38,713 nt of DNA from JBAZTO01 sp041661865 (GCA_041661865.1 JBAZTO010000042.1:1-38713), one strand, 5' to 3'; counted from the first letter of the stretch, positions 16,052-23,908 are shown. A program made the numbers and translations. Notes: generated by a model from the letters alone, not told the origin.

Positions 16052-16816
16052 CTACTGGGGCGGTGCTTGCAGCCAGCCGGCGTATTTCTTCACGACCTCC
16101 GCCGGCACGACCAGCCGCCAGCGGTCACCATCGGTGCGCAGCGAAAACACCGCCGTTTTTGATTTCCCCTCGGCATCGATCAGCTGGGCGGCAACCTTGG
16201 TGTCGGTCGGGGTGGGAAACTCCCTCAGGATGGCCGCGCGGCCGAGCGGCACATCCATGGCGGTCAAAAGCGCGATCAGCCGCTCCGGCGTGCCCAGCTC
16301 ATTTTGCACGGCTCCGGGCAACCGGTCAAAAGCCGCCGCCGCCGCGCTCCTTGCCGCGGCGTCAAACTCCAGCAGGCCGGCCAGGGAGTCGAGGTCGCCG
16401 GCCGCTGCGGCCCAGAGCGTGGTTTGAAAAGCCGCGTCCGGCGACGCCTGGCCGGCATTTTGCCAGAGCTGGAACGCGAGGGAATTTCCCTTCAACGAGG
16501 GAACCGCCGTCCGGGCATCCGCCGCCGCCGCCCGCGTAGATGCTTCCTCCCGGCGGTGCATGGTTGCCAGCTGCGTCCGCAGCTGCTCCGCCGCCATCCG
16601 TCTGGCGACCAGATCCTCCAGTTCCGCCTCGGTCATCTGCGCGGCGACCAGCCGCCGGTTCTCCGCCTGCAAATCCGCCTGTTCCCGGGCCAGGGTGCGC
16701 TGCTGCGCAATCGCTTCGCGCAGTCCGTTGGATTGCCGGTGCTGCCAACCGAGCACGGCAATCGTCGCCATGATCAAAGTGGCGAGGATGGCGAAGGATC
16801 GCTTGCCCGGATGCAT
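16052..16816 (-). CDS. Membrane-anchored coiled-coil protein, unknown function
   Basis: A 254-residue protein with one N-terminal membrane segment (SFAILATLIMATIAVLGWQH, about 7-26) and then a long coiled coil (about 28-100, LREAIAQQRTLAREQADLQAE). A C-terminal globular part (about 115-250) ends VVPAEVVKKYAGWL. I do not recognise the C-terminal domain. It is the last gene of a minus-strand run, three bases after the sigma-TonB gene, so it is surely cotranslated with it. Both share the layout of a membrane anchor plus coiled coil, so they may interact through it. Periplasmic location of the C-terminus is inferred. Confidence 0.75.
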   Translation of the reverse strand: MHPGKRSFAILATLIMATIAVLGWQHRQSNGLREAIAQQRTLAREQADLQAENRRLVAAQMTEAELEDLVARRMAAEQLRTQLATMHRREEASTRAAAADARTAVPSLKGNSLAFQLWQNAGQASPDAAFQTTLWAAAAGDLDSLAGLLEFDAAARSAAAAAFDRLPGAVQNELGTPERLIALLTAMDVPLGRAAILREFPTPTDTKVAAQLIDAEGKSKTAVFSLRTDGDRWRLVVPAEVVKKYAGWLQAPPQ

Positions 16817-16819
16817 GGC

Positions 16820-18148
16820 TCAGAACCAATCCGCCGGGGCGGGGGCCGTGCCGCCCTTGCCGGCGAGATTGAAGTCGATCTTCTGGCTGACCCGCGTGTT
16901 GACCTGGCGACCGCCTTTGCGGCCGGGATCGAACTGCCAGTTCTCCACCGCGGCGACCGCCGCGGCCTCGAACTCGGGCCGGGTGGAATTCACCGCGCGG
17001 GCCCCCTGCACCTTGCCGGTGGAATCGACCACAAATGCCACCACCACCGATCCCTCGATCCCGGCGGCCGCCATCTCGTAAGGATAGACGGGTGTTGGCA
17101 TCGCTGCCGGCACGGGCATTGCGTCGAGTTTAGCGATGTCCATTGTCTCTGCCGCCGGCGATCCGGATGAAATTCTCGTGGCGGGTCGCGGAGCCGGCCG
17201 GGCCATGGCTTTCAATCGCTGTTGTTGTGCCGCCACCTCACCCTGCAGGCGCACCAGCTCCGCTTCGCTGACCTGGAGGCTCGCGACTTGCCGGGTGGTG
17301 CGTTCAAGCTGCTCATTCGCCTGACGCAGGCTGACTATTTCCCCGTTGCTTTGCGACATGCCGGCGAGTTCGGTGCGCAACGCTGTGTTGGTCTGTTCCT
17401 GCACGGCGTAGAAGCCGGCGCCGGTCGCGATGACCGCCCCGGCGAGTCCGAGTTGTAGTTTGGACAGGCTCATAAAGGTCAGGGTCGCAGCCGTGCCGGC
17501 GCCCGCCAGCGCGGTGCCGGTCACCGTGGCGGCGAGCCCTACGGGTGCGGCCACGATCGCCTGGTTCGCCAGGGCCAGCGAAAGCGCGGCGGCCGTCGAC
17601 GTCGCCCCGCGTCGGGCGAGCAGGTTCCGCAACTTGTCCACGGCCCGGTCCACGCGCATGCGCGCGGCGTTGTCGGACAGCGACAGCCGCGCCCCGACCT
17701 CCGCAAAGTCGCGGCCCTCCATGAAGCGCAGCAGGATCGCCTCGCGATCACGCTCGTCCAGTTCACCCAAGGCCTCGTCCAACACCGGACGCACGCGCTC
17801 CCAGTCGAGCTGGGCAGCCGGATCTGACGGGGAGTTTTCCTGCATGAGTAAAGCCTCCTGTTCGCGAAGTTGCCGGCGCCGCGTCCCGCGGACCAGCTTG
17901 GCCGCGGCAAACCGCGTGCTGGTGAACAGCCAGCCCGCCAGCACCCGGTGGTCGGCCAGCTTGCCCGCCTTGCGGGCGAGGTCGGTGAACACCAGCTGGG
18001 TCACGTCCTGCGCCAGATGGGTGTCGCCATTGACCTGACGCAAGGCCGCGGAATAGACGAGGTTCAGATGCCGGCGCACCAGCTCGGCGAAATCACTCTC
18101 CGAGCGATCCCGGGCGTAGCGTTGCAAGAGGGTGGCGTCGTCCGTCAT
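16820..18148 (-). CDS. ECF-type sigma factor fused to membrane segment, coiled coil and TonB C-terminal domain
   Basis: A 442-residue chimeric protein. Sigma region 2 lies at about 15-85 (DFAELVRRHLNLVYSAALRQ, DVTQLVFTDLARKAG) and region 4 at about 120-178 (LGELDERDREAILLRFMEG, LSDNAARMRVDRAVDKLRN). There follow an Ala-rich hydrophobic stretch (about 183-226), a transmembrane segment (about 231-249, LQLGLAGAVIATGAGFYAV), a coiled coil (about 250-315), a Pro-rich linker and a TonB-C/energy-transducer domain (about 343-428, YPYEMAAAGIEGSVVVAFVV, ENWQFDPGRKGG). Ordinary ECF factors end near 180-200 residues. The layout puts a promoter-recognition module in the cytoplasm and a TonB domain in the periplasm. 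It follows the small membrane protein gene by 60 bases and precedes the coiled-coil gene. Confidence 0.88.
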   Translation of the reverse strand: MTDDATLLQRYARDRSESDFAELVRRHLNLVYSAALRQVNGDTHLAQDVTQLVFTDLARKAGKLADHRVLAGWLFTSTRFAAAKLVRGTRRRQLREQEALLMQENSPSDPAAQLDWERVRPVLDEALGELDERDREAILLRFMEGRDFAEVGARLSLSDNAARMRVDRAVDKLRNLLARRGATSTAAALSLALANQAIVAAPVGLAATVTGTALAGAGTAATLTFMSLSKLQLGLAGAVIATGAGFYAVQEQTNTALRTELAGMSQSNGEIVSLRQANEQLERTTRQVASLQVSEAELVRLQGEVAAQQQRLKAMARPAPRPATRISSGSPAAETMDIAKLDAMPVPAAMPTPVYPYEMAAAGIEGSVVVAFVVDSTGKVQGARAVNSTRPEFEAAAVAAVENWQFDPGRKGGRQVNTRVSQKIDFNLAGKGGTAPAPADWF

Positions 18149-18208
18149 GGCAATTCACCTATAGCACCCGCCGGCCCGAAAACCGCACAAAATAAACGAT
18201 CTTACCGC

Positions 18209-18547
18209 CTAGAGTTTATTGCCGGTCTCATTGCCCGCGAGGAAGACGATGCCAGTGATGCCGGTCTGGTCCTTCAGCACGAGGATCGGTTGATCTTTCA
18301 GCTGGGCCAGCAATTCCTGATCGGAGATGATTTCAAAAACGGGCTTGGGCGCAGACGGAGAGGCCATGATCGCCGGTTTTGGGGGTGACTGCTGGCTGAC
18401 CAAAAATGTCGCGGCCACGACCAGGCCCAGGACCGCGATCAGGCCGGCTTGCCGGTTAGCGCGCCGGCGGGCGTACGCGGCCGCCGCCAGGGCGAACTTT
18501 TCGCCGTTGCCGAGCGTGTCCGCAATGAGCTGTTCCTTTTTATTCAT
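18209..18547 (-). CDS. Small single-pass membrane protein, candidate anti-sigma factor
   Basis: A 112-residue protein. A basic cytoplasmic N-terminus (MNKKEQLIADTLGNGEKFAL, AAAYARRRANRQ), one membrane segment (about 34-51, AGLIAVLGLVVAATFLVS) and a periplasmic tail with SDQELLAQLKDQPILVLKD. It begins inside the end of the ECF sigma gene (8-base overlap), which is the usual place for a membrane anti-sigma factor. No ZAS (HxxxCxxC) motif or FecR domain is visible, so the anti-sigma role is inferred from position only. It might equally be an accessory subunit of the operon's system. Confidence 0.75.
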   Translation of the reverse strand: MNKKEQLIADTLGNGEKFALAAAAYARRRANRQAGLIAVLGLVVAATFLVSQQSPPKPAIMASPSAPKPVFEIISDQELLAQLKDQPILVLKDQTGITGIVFLAGNETGNKL

Positions 18548-19151
18548 GGCGCTGGAAAGCGGAAAGAAGCTCGCGGCGCAGGGCTTCGCGCGCGCGGGTG
18601 AGCCGGGATTCCACGGCCTTCGGCGTGAGGGCGAGTTGCTCCGCCAATGCGCGCACCTCGAGGCCGGAAAAATATTTGGACTCGAGCAGCCTGCGGTCGG
18701 CAGCGTCCAGACGGGTAAGCGCGTGGTCCAGTATCTCCATCAGTGAGTCGTCCCCGGCGGGATCCGAAAGCTCCGGGGGCTCCTGCCATTTGCGAAAAAG
18801 CAGGCCGGTGAAGCTGCGCCGGCGGCGCCAGCAGTCCGACAGCGCGGTGCGCGCCACGGTGCGGAGCCACGTCCGGAACATCGCCTCGGCCTTGCAGGGC
18901 CGGACATGCCTGGCCACGCGCAGGTAGGTCTGCTGCAGGGCGTCTTGGGCCAGGGCGTGGTCGCCGCGCGTCAGCGCCAGCAGTTGCCGAAAGATCGCCG
19001 GCCCGTAGGTCCGGTTGAATTCCGTCCAAGCCGCGTCCTCACCGCGGGACATTGCTTCCGTCAACCGGCGCAACTCCGCGGAGGAGGCATCGCCTTCTTT
19101 ATCCGCGGAGATCAAACGCAGGTTAAGACGGGAGGTTGCGGCGGGGATCAC
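18540..19151 (-). CDS. ECF RNA polymerase sigma factor
   Basis: A sigma-70 family extracytoplasmic-function factor of about 203 residues. Region 2 (AWTEFNRTYGPAIFRQLLAL, HALAQDALQQTYLRVARHV, MFRTWLRTVARTALSDCWRR) and region 4 (LDAADRRLLESKYFSGLEV, LALTPKAVESRLTRAREAL) are both clear. I take the GTG at 19151 as start because its GTGA overlaps the stop of the upstream STN-like gene, giving translational coupling. An ATG at 19052 (MSRGEDAAW) with a GGAAG just before it is the alternative and would give about 170 residues. The small membrane protein gene overlaps its 3' end. Confidence 0.9.
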   Translation of the reverse strand: MIPAATSRLNLRLISADKEGDASSAELRRLTEAMSRGEDAAWTEFNRTYGPAIFRQLLALTRGDHALAQDALQQTYLRVARHVRPCKAEAMFRTWLRTVARTALSDCWRRRRSFTGLLFRKWQEPPELSDPAGDDSLMEILDHALTRLDAADRRLLESKYFSGLEVRALAEQLALTPKAVESRLTRAREALRRELLSAFQRHE

Positions 19152-19795
19152 TTTTTGTCGGGGGGATTTCTCTCGGGGGGTAAGGGGCGGATCGTGTCGG
19201 GCAGGGTGCCGAACACGCGATAGGCCACGTCGACTTCCTGCTGGGTGCCGGCGACGAACAAAAGCTTTGTGCCGGGATGGAATTTGAAGCGCAAGGTGGA
19301 AGGTTTCCCCTCGTTGGCGAATTCGCAACCCTGCTGGATGGCGGCAACAATGTCTTCCGCCGTCAGGCCGGGCCGGGCGCCGATTTTGCCTTCCAACTGG
19401 AAGGAGCCAAACGCTTGCTGGGGCTTCATGCGGTCGTCTTTCGACAGCACCGCCAGGTTGGGGCCAACCGCGGCCAGCATATAACCCTGTGGCTCCAGGA
19501 GCCGGCCCAGCGCCACGATCACGGCGTCGACGTGGACCTCGCGCACGGAAAAGGCGGGGAGGGCCGGATCGAGCCCCGCCGACTGGATGATGGAAAGCTC
19601 GTCCTTGTTGAGGCTGGCCACCAGCTTGGAGAAAGGCCCGCCGGGAAAATCGATCGAGATCGCCCTACGTTCGACCCGCACAGGGCGGATGGTCCCGGCG
19701 GCGGGTTTGTCCTCGGCCAAGGCGAGGGAGCAGGGCAGGGCGAGAAGGACGATGAGAGTTAGGCTGGCAGGGCGGAGAAGTTTGATGGGATCCAT
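19148..19795 (-). CDS. Secreted STN/secretin-N0-like protein
   Basis: A 215-residue exported protein with a signal peptide (LTLIVLLALPCSLALAED, about 11-28). The segment SIDFPGGPFSKLVASLNKDE followed by LPAFSVREVHVDAVIVALGR resembles the STN/N0 domain found in secretins and in TonB-dependent transducers that signal to sigma factors. A second part, RFKFHPGTKLLFVAGTQQEV, resembles the last strand-helix of a secretin N-domain. No beta-barrel or secretin channel domain follows. It is the first gene of the operon with the ECF sigma factor. The STN assignment is by pattern, not alignment. Confidence 0.7.
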   Translation of the reverse strand: MDPIKLLRPASLTLIVLLALPCSLALAEDKPAAGTIRPVRVERRAISIDFPGGPFSKLVASLNKDELSIIQSAGLDPALPAFSVREVHVDAVIVALGRLLEPQGYMLAAVGPNLAVLSKDDRMKPQQAFGSFQLEGKIGARPGLTAEDIVAAIQQGCEFANEGKPSTLRFKFHPGTKLLFVAGTQQEVDVAYRVFGTLPDTIRPLPPERNPPDKK

Positions 19796-19901
19796 ATCCC
19801 CTATACGCCCGCCAAGCGGAAATCCTTCGGAGAAATATCAGTCTGGGGACAGTGGAGGTTTAAGTTCGACTCGAATGCGGCAGAATCGAATCATACTGGC
19901 G

Positions 19902-20891
19902 ATGAGGGACAAACGGTGGCGGTGGGGATGGAGCGTTCTGCGAATCGCGGCGGCGATATCGCTAGTCCTGGGCGTGGCGGCCTGCGTGCTGCGTCAACCG
20001 GTCTGGACCCAACATCCCCCGTCCCCGGCGATCATCGCTCCGGACCGGCTGAAGGCGCATGTGCGCTTTTTGAGTGAAGACTGTTTTCCGCGGCATTCCG
20101 AGGCCCGGGAGAATCAGGCGAAGGCGATCGCCTATATCACGGAGCATTTGCGGGCGGCGGGTGGGCGGGTCGAGATGCAGGAGTTTCCCACCCCGTCCGG
20201 TTCCTATCAGAACGTGATCGCGCACTTCGGTCCGGAGGCAGGAAAGCGTTATGTGGTGGGGGCGCATTTTGATTCGTGCGGAGTGCAACCGGGGGCGGAC
20301 GACAATGCCAGCGGGGTCGCGGGCCTGTTGGAGCTGGCCGTCTTGCTGGGGAAAGAAAAATCCCTGCCGGCTCATTTCGAATTGGTCGCCTACAATCTGG
20401 AAGAGCCGCCCAATTTTGCGGGTCCTTACATGGGGAGCGCGGTTCATGCGCGAGGCCTGAAGCAGGAGCACGTTCCGGTCGCACTGATGCTGTCGCTGGA
20501 GATGATCGGCTTTTATCAGGATGAGCGCGGCAGCCAGTCGTATGATATGCCGCTGTTAAAATTACTTTACCCGTCGCGCGGCAACTTCATCGCCATCGTC
20601 GGACGGTGGGACCAGCGGGCGGTGGTCGGCGCCTTCAAGAAGGCCTGTGCGGGTGCGGCCGACATTCCGGTCGTTTCGATTGCCGCGCCGTCATTCGTCC
20701 CGGCGATCGATTTCTCCGATCACCGCAACTATTGGGCCGAGGGTTTTCCAGCGCTCATGATCACGGACACCTCCTTTCTCCGGAACCCCCACTACCACCA
20801 GCCGACGGACACCTACGACACGCTCGATTACCGCCGCATGGCTGAGGTCGTCCGGCTGCTGCATGCGGGACTGCTGGAACACGCGAAATGA
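19902..20891 (+). CDS. M28-family zinc aminopeptidase
   Basis: A 329-residue peptidase with an N-terminal membrane anchor or signal (about 9-29, SVLRIAAAISLVLGVAAC; the AAC may be a lipobox with Cys28). The M28 di-zinc site is visible: H122 in VVGAHFDS, D133 in GADDNASGVAG, the acidic pair in YNLEEPPNF near 167-168, and H in NPHYHQPTDTYDTLDY near the C-terminus. The substrate is a peptide, and the cell location is the periplasm or outer face. I start at the ATG at 19902; an ATG at 19875 adds nine residues and is possible. Divergent from the STN-like gene, so the two share a 106-base promoter region. Confidence 0.88.
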   Translation: MRDKRWRWGWSVLRIAAAISLVLGVAACVLRQPVWTQHPPSPAIIAPDRLKAHVRFLSEDCFPRHSEARENQAKAIAYITEHLRAAGGRVEMQEFPTPSGSYQNVIAHFGPEAGKRYVVGAHFDSCGVQPGADDNASGVAGLLELAVLLGKEKSLPAHFELVAYNLEEPPNFAGPYMGSAVHARGLKQEHVPVALMLSLEMIGFYQDERGSQSYDMPLLKLLYPSRGNFIAIVGRWDQRAVVGAFKKACAGAADIPVVSIAAPSFVPAIDFSDHRNYWAEGFPALMITDTSFLRNPHYHQPTDTYDTLDYRRMAEVVRLLHAGLLEHAK

Positions 20892-20917
20892 TGGCAGAAG
20901 CCAGACCATCGGGGTTC

Positions 20918-21053
20918 ACCAAGAGTTCGTTTCAAAACCTGTCATTGCGAGGAGTCCGGCCTTGGCCGGACGCCGAAGCAATCCAGCTGGATCGCCACGC
21001 CCGGCTCTGCTGGGCTCGCGATGACAAGGCAGGTTTTGAAATGAACTCTTGGT
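20918..21053. mobile_element. MITE-like palindromic element
   Basis: About 136 bases bounded by a 23-bp inverted repeat with one mismatch (starts accaagagttcgtttcaaaa at the left, ends gaactcttggt at the right). Inside it are a second pair, gtcattgcgag/ctcgcgatgac, and a perfect hairpin gtccggcc-tt-ggccggac (20954-20971). The inner tcattgcgag core is a widespread palindromic repeat type in bacteria. No ORF inside, so it would move, if at all, with a transposase supplied from elsewhere. I see no clear target-site duplication. Confidence 0.7.
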
Positions 21054-21075
21054 TTAAACGCGGAGGGCGCACCCG

Positions 21076-21110
21076 TTCGGCTTCGCTCAGGGTGGCCTGA
21101 GCCTGTCGAA
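21076..21110. repeat. Palindromic intergenic repeat
   Basis: ttcggcttcgctcagg (21076-21091) faces cctgagcctgtcgaa (21096-21110) and forms an imperfect hairpin with a four-base loop. This phrase is a common noncoding palindrome in proteobacterial and other high-GC genomes. It lies 22 bases from the MITE-like element and marks the left side of the low-GC accessory region. Confidence 0.55.
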
Positions 21111-21230
21111 TGGCCAGAGGGCGCGGAGAGGGGGGATTGGACTCCGCGACCTTCGAGGGCTCTGCGTTTCAACGGATTGAGGCGGAAGGGGAATCGCTGG
21201 TCGTTCGGGTGGAATCGCGGGACATCAATT

Positions 21231-21280
21231 CCCGCAGCCAGACCCCTTTTCAGTCCCCGCAGCCAGACCCCTTTTCAGTC
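21231..21280. repeat. 25-bp tandem repeat, two perfect copies
   Basis: Two perfect units of 25 bases beginning cccgcagccagacccctttt occupy 21231-21255 and 21256-21280. The rest of 20892-21425 (534 bases) holds no gene I can support. It consists of the MITE-like element, the hairpin at 21076, this tandem pair and the probable promoter for the AAA gene. Confidence 0.8.
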
Positions 21281-21425
21281 CCATAACACCCCACTTTTCT
21301 CGGTGGCAACACCACCCTGAACAACAAATTGACTGAGCTTATGATTGCAACCGGTCTTCGGATTTGGTTTTTGTCGCAGAGCCGTCGGGCCAAACGGCAT
21401 TGATTTCTTTAAACGACATTTCTCA

Positions 21426-23258
21426 ATGCGACTGACATCTATTAAGGCCAAAGACATCAAGCCGATCGATATTTTTGAAGTATACGATTTAACCGATGTC
21501 GTTGTTTTCGCTGGGCCTAATGGAGTAGGCAAATCAAGGCTGCTTGGTAGCATACTCGAAGTTTTGCGTGGTCATGGGGCAAGAGACCCTAAAATAGTGC
21601 TTCAAATCGAGGCAACTAGTATAGCTGAAGAGAAAGCCTTTGGGAAAAAACTAATTGATACCTCCGATCAGAAGGATCGCCAGATTCTGCTCAAACTCCT
21701 GCAGCAAAAACAGAGGCGCCGTAAGTTTCAGAGCAGCGTGTTGAATTTCGACAGCGATCGTTCGATTCAAAATATTCAAAACTACGGATTCTCATGGGAT
21801 GTATCGGACCCATGGGATGAGCAAATTGGATGGGACATGACTTGGAGCACCCTGAGAAATCGTTTCCAAGATACGCTCCATGCCATTTTCAGAAAAGTGC
21901 ATAGTCTGGAGAGTGAGATAGCCAGGAAAGCCCGTGAGCTTCAGCGCACAGGAGAAAAGAAGATGGACCTTGATTTCGAAGATCCTCTTCAGCCGTTCAA
22001 GGAGGCATTTTCGCAGTTACTTGCCCCAAAGATTCTGGTTGATGCCGACATCAAGAATCAGCGCCTGACATATCAGTCTGATGGTCAGATCTTCGGTCTT
22101 GAATCTTTGAGCTCAGGTGAAAAAGAAGTCCTGAATATCACGTTTGATTTTCTGCTACGGGCACCATCGCATTGCATCGTCTTCTTTGATGAACCAGAGT
22201 TGCATCTACATCCAGAGCTGAGCTATCGGCTCCTGAACACGCTTCGTTCAATTGGTGCTCGCAACCAGTTTGTGCTGTGCACTCACTCCCCAGATATCAT
22301 TTCTGCTTCACTAGATCAGTCGGTGGTTTTCGTCGCACCGAAAAAGACAAACGCAGAGAACCAAGCAATCGTGGTTAGAGAGGATGATCAGACAAACCAA
22401 GCACTTCGCTTATTAGGGCATTCTATTGGCATTGTCGCATTAGGGAAAAAAATCGTGCTGATAGAAGGAGCGCAGGCCAGCCTCGATAAACAGCTCTATG
22501 GAACTCTGATCAAGTCAAAGTTTCCATCACTGGTCCTTGTGCCAAGCGGAGGGAAGCAATCGATCATATCCTTTAGCTCTGTGGCAGAGGATGTATTGAG
22601 TAAAACCATCTGGGGGGTCGATTTCTTCATGCTGTGTGATCGTGACTCGGTGCCGTGGGGAACCACACTAGCAGCCATTGAGGCCCAATCGAAAGGACGG
22701 CTTCGCTTGCTCACCAAGTATCACATCGAAAATTATTTTCTGGATGAGGACATACTGGCTAAGGTTTTCGAGGAATTGGAACCAGCCGATTCGTGGCTGC
22801 GCTCTCCAGCGTCCATTCGGCAAGAACTTCACGCATTGGCTGAGAGTCTCGTATCTTATGCTGTGGCGCTTATGGTCGCTAGAGAGTTTCGGCTGAAAGT
22901 AGGCAACGTCGATTTGATGCCAAAGGGGTGCCATGATAAAAACGAGACTGAAATAACGAATTTATTGGTGGGAGTGTCTCAAGCCGAGCTTAGTCGCGTT
23001 GAGTCCACCCTGAATAACTCGCTTGTGACCGCTTCTGCACAAAAACATCATCGTGAATTATCAGCTTCATTGGTTGCGGATGATACTAGGTGGAAGGATT
23101 TAATTCCCGGGAAACAGCTTCTTGCGAAATTTGCGTCCAAGGCGAACATCGAGCTTGCACGACTCAAGACAGCATACATCCACGCGGCAGAGAAAACTGC
23201 GCGAGATCCATTTCAGGAGATTCACCTGATATTAGAAAGTTTCTCGAACCTGAAATAG
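21426..23258 (+). CDS. OLD-like AAA ATPase with TOPRIM/DUF4435-type C-terminal region
   Basis: A 610-residue protein. Walker A GPNGVGKS (30-37), ABC-type signature LSSGEKEV (228-235), Walker B IVFFDEPE (252-259) and the H-loop THSPD (286-290) make a SMC/OLD-class ATPase. The following region has VLIEGAQASLDKQLY with E347, then MLCDRDSV with D405/D407, arranged like a TOPRIM or DUF4435 nuclease site. TKYHIENYFLDEDIL next to it is typical of DUF4435. Such ATPase-nuclease fusions occur in anti-phage defence (OLD, Gabija-like). Start at ATG 21426 (MRLTSIKAKDIKPI); an upstream extension would be atypical. G+C and codon use are visibly lower than in flanking genes, so it was probably acquired. Followed 41 bases later by a 111-residue gene. 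Confidence 0.85.
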   Translation: MRLTSIKAKDIKPIDIFEVYDLTDVVVFAGPNGVGKSRLLGSILEVLRGHGARDPKIVLQIEATSIAEEKAFGKKLIDTSDQKDRQILLKLLQQKQRRRKFQSSVLNFDSDRSIQNIQNYGFSWDVSDPWDEQIGWDMTWSTLRNRFQDTLHAIFRKVHSLESEIARKARELQRTGEKKMDLDFEDPLQPFKEAFSQLLAPKILVDADIKNQRLTYQSDGQIFGLESLSSGEKEVLNITFDFLLRAPSHCIVFFDEPELHLHPELSYRLLNTLRSIGARNQFVLCTHSPDIISASLDQSVVFVAPKKTNAENQAIVVREDDQTNQALRLLGHSIGIVALGKKIVLIEGAQASLDKQLYGTLIKSKFPSLVLVPSGGKQSIISFSSVAEDVLSKTIWGVDFFMLCDRDSVPWGTTLAAIEAQSKGRLRLLTKYHIENYFLDEDILAKVFEELEPADSWLRSPASIRQELHALAESLVSYAVALMVAREFRLKVGNVDLMPKGCHDKNETEITNLLVGVSQAELSRVESTLNNSLVTASAQKHHRELSASLVADDTRWKDLIPGKQLLAKFASKANIELARLKTAYIHAAEKTARDPFQEIHLILESFSNLK

Positions 23259-23299
23259 CCCGGTCCACGATAAATGCGCTTCGAGGGTAGGCACTACTT

Positions 23300-23635
23300 A
23301 TGATCATCAACGATCTGATTGCGACGTATACTGTAGAGCATCGAGATAAGCTTTATTTTCGGGTTGAAATATATCGCGTCGATACAGGAACGCCAATTCA
23401 AGGTAGTTCTATATTCTCGGAAGTATATTTGCTTCGCATTCCGAATGGGGTCTGGGTGAAGCAACCGGGGAAATTGGATTCATCGTTTCGGCAGGCATGG
23501 CTTTATCTTGAAGATTTCGCTATGGTGCGTGGAGCAAGTCTCCAAGAGGTGACTCAAGCCGTGAATAGTGAGATACTCCGGTATGGAGATGATTACCTCG
23601 CTAAATTTGATTTAACTATGAGAAGGCAGAAGTGA
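23300..23635 (+). CDS. Hypothetical protein paired with the AAA-TOPRIM gene
   Basis: A 111-residue protein I do not recognise. It has a beta-rich N-terminal part (LYFRVEIYRVDTGTPIQGS, VYLLRIPNGVWVKQ) and two helices (SSFRQAWLYLEDFAMVRGAS, QEVTQAVNSEIL). No signal peptide or membrane segment, so it is cytoplasmic. Same strand, same low-GC composition and 41 bases after the ATPase, so it is probably cotranscribed. It could be a partner or regulator, or an unrelated cargo gene. Confidence 0.65.
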   Translation: MIINDLIATYTVEHRDKLYFRVEIYRVDTGTPIQGSSIFSEVYLLRIPNGVWVKQPGKLDSSFRQAWLYLEDFAMVRGASLQEVTQAVNSEILRYGDDYLAKFDLTMRRQK

Positions 23636-23685
23636 TGGCCCCAGCCGACTCTTCTATGCCGCAGGCGAGAAAGGGAAGTCGCTAA
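23636..23685. other. Short noncoding junction
   Basis: Fifty bases between the end of the 111-residue gene and the SDR relic. They contain no recognisable signal and mark the change from low-GC to higher-GC sequence. Confidence 0.35.
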
Positions 23686-23850
23686 TTACAGCCGCGGAAT
23701 TGCTAGCCCGCCGTCGACCATGATGACCTGACCGGTCGAGAAGGGGATGTCGCCGCGGGTGAGGGCGGCAACGGCCTTGCCCACGTCTACCGAGTAGCAT
23801 CAGTGCGACTGGATGTTCAGGCCATCGGCGATCAGCTCCGATTGAATCAA
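23686..23850 (-). pseudogene. Decayed 3' end of a short-chain dehydrogenase gene
   Basis: Read on the minus strand, the tail translates as VGKAVAALTRGDIPFSTGQ then VIMVDGGLAIPRL and a stop. This is nearly the same as the C-terminus of the intact SDR at 26587 (GRSVAALARGDFPFSTGQ..., VDGGLTIPRL). Upstream it continues as ELIADGLNIQSH before an in-frame TGA where the intact gene has a Trp codon, and then coding similarity fades. The 5' three quarters are absent. It is therefore the relic of a second SDR gene, not a sequencing duplicate, because many silent differences separate the two. Confidence 0.85.
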
Positions 23851-23885
23851 CGGCGGAGTTTGGGCGCCTTGGGCGGGTCCCTTGT

Positions 23886-23908
23886 CAAGAGTCGAGACCT
23901 GACGTGCT
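23886..23908. repeat. 23-bp dispersed repeat, copy 2
   Basis: An exact second copy of the sequence at 15994-16016, 23 bases long (caagagtcgagacctgacg...). It lies 36 bases from the SDR relic. The remaining bases up to 24043 show no gene or clear regulatory palindrome. Confidence 0.75.

Noticed and set aside
20888..21100. A short plus-strand ORF of 70 codons through the MITE-like element
   Set aside because: It is made of the palindromic repeat; no ribosome site and no protein-like composition.
15994..23908. The two 23-bp copies as ends of one composite mobile element
   Set aside because: The genes between them (sigma operon, M28 peptidase) are chromosome-like in composition and have no transposase or integrase.
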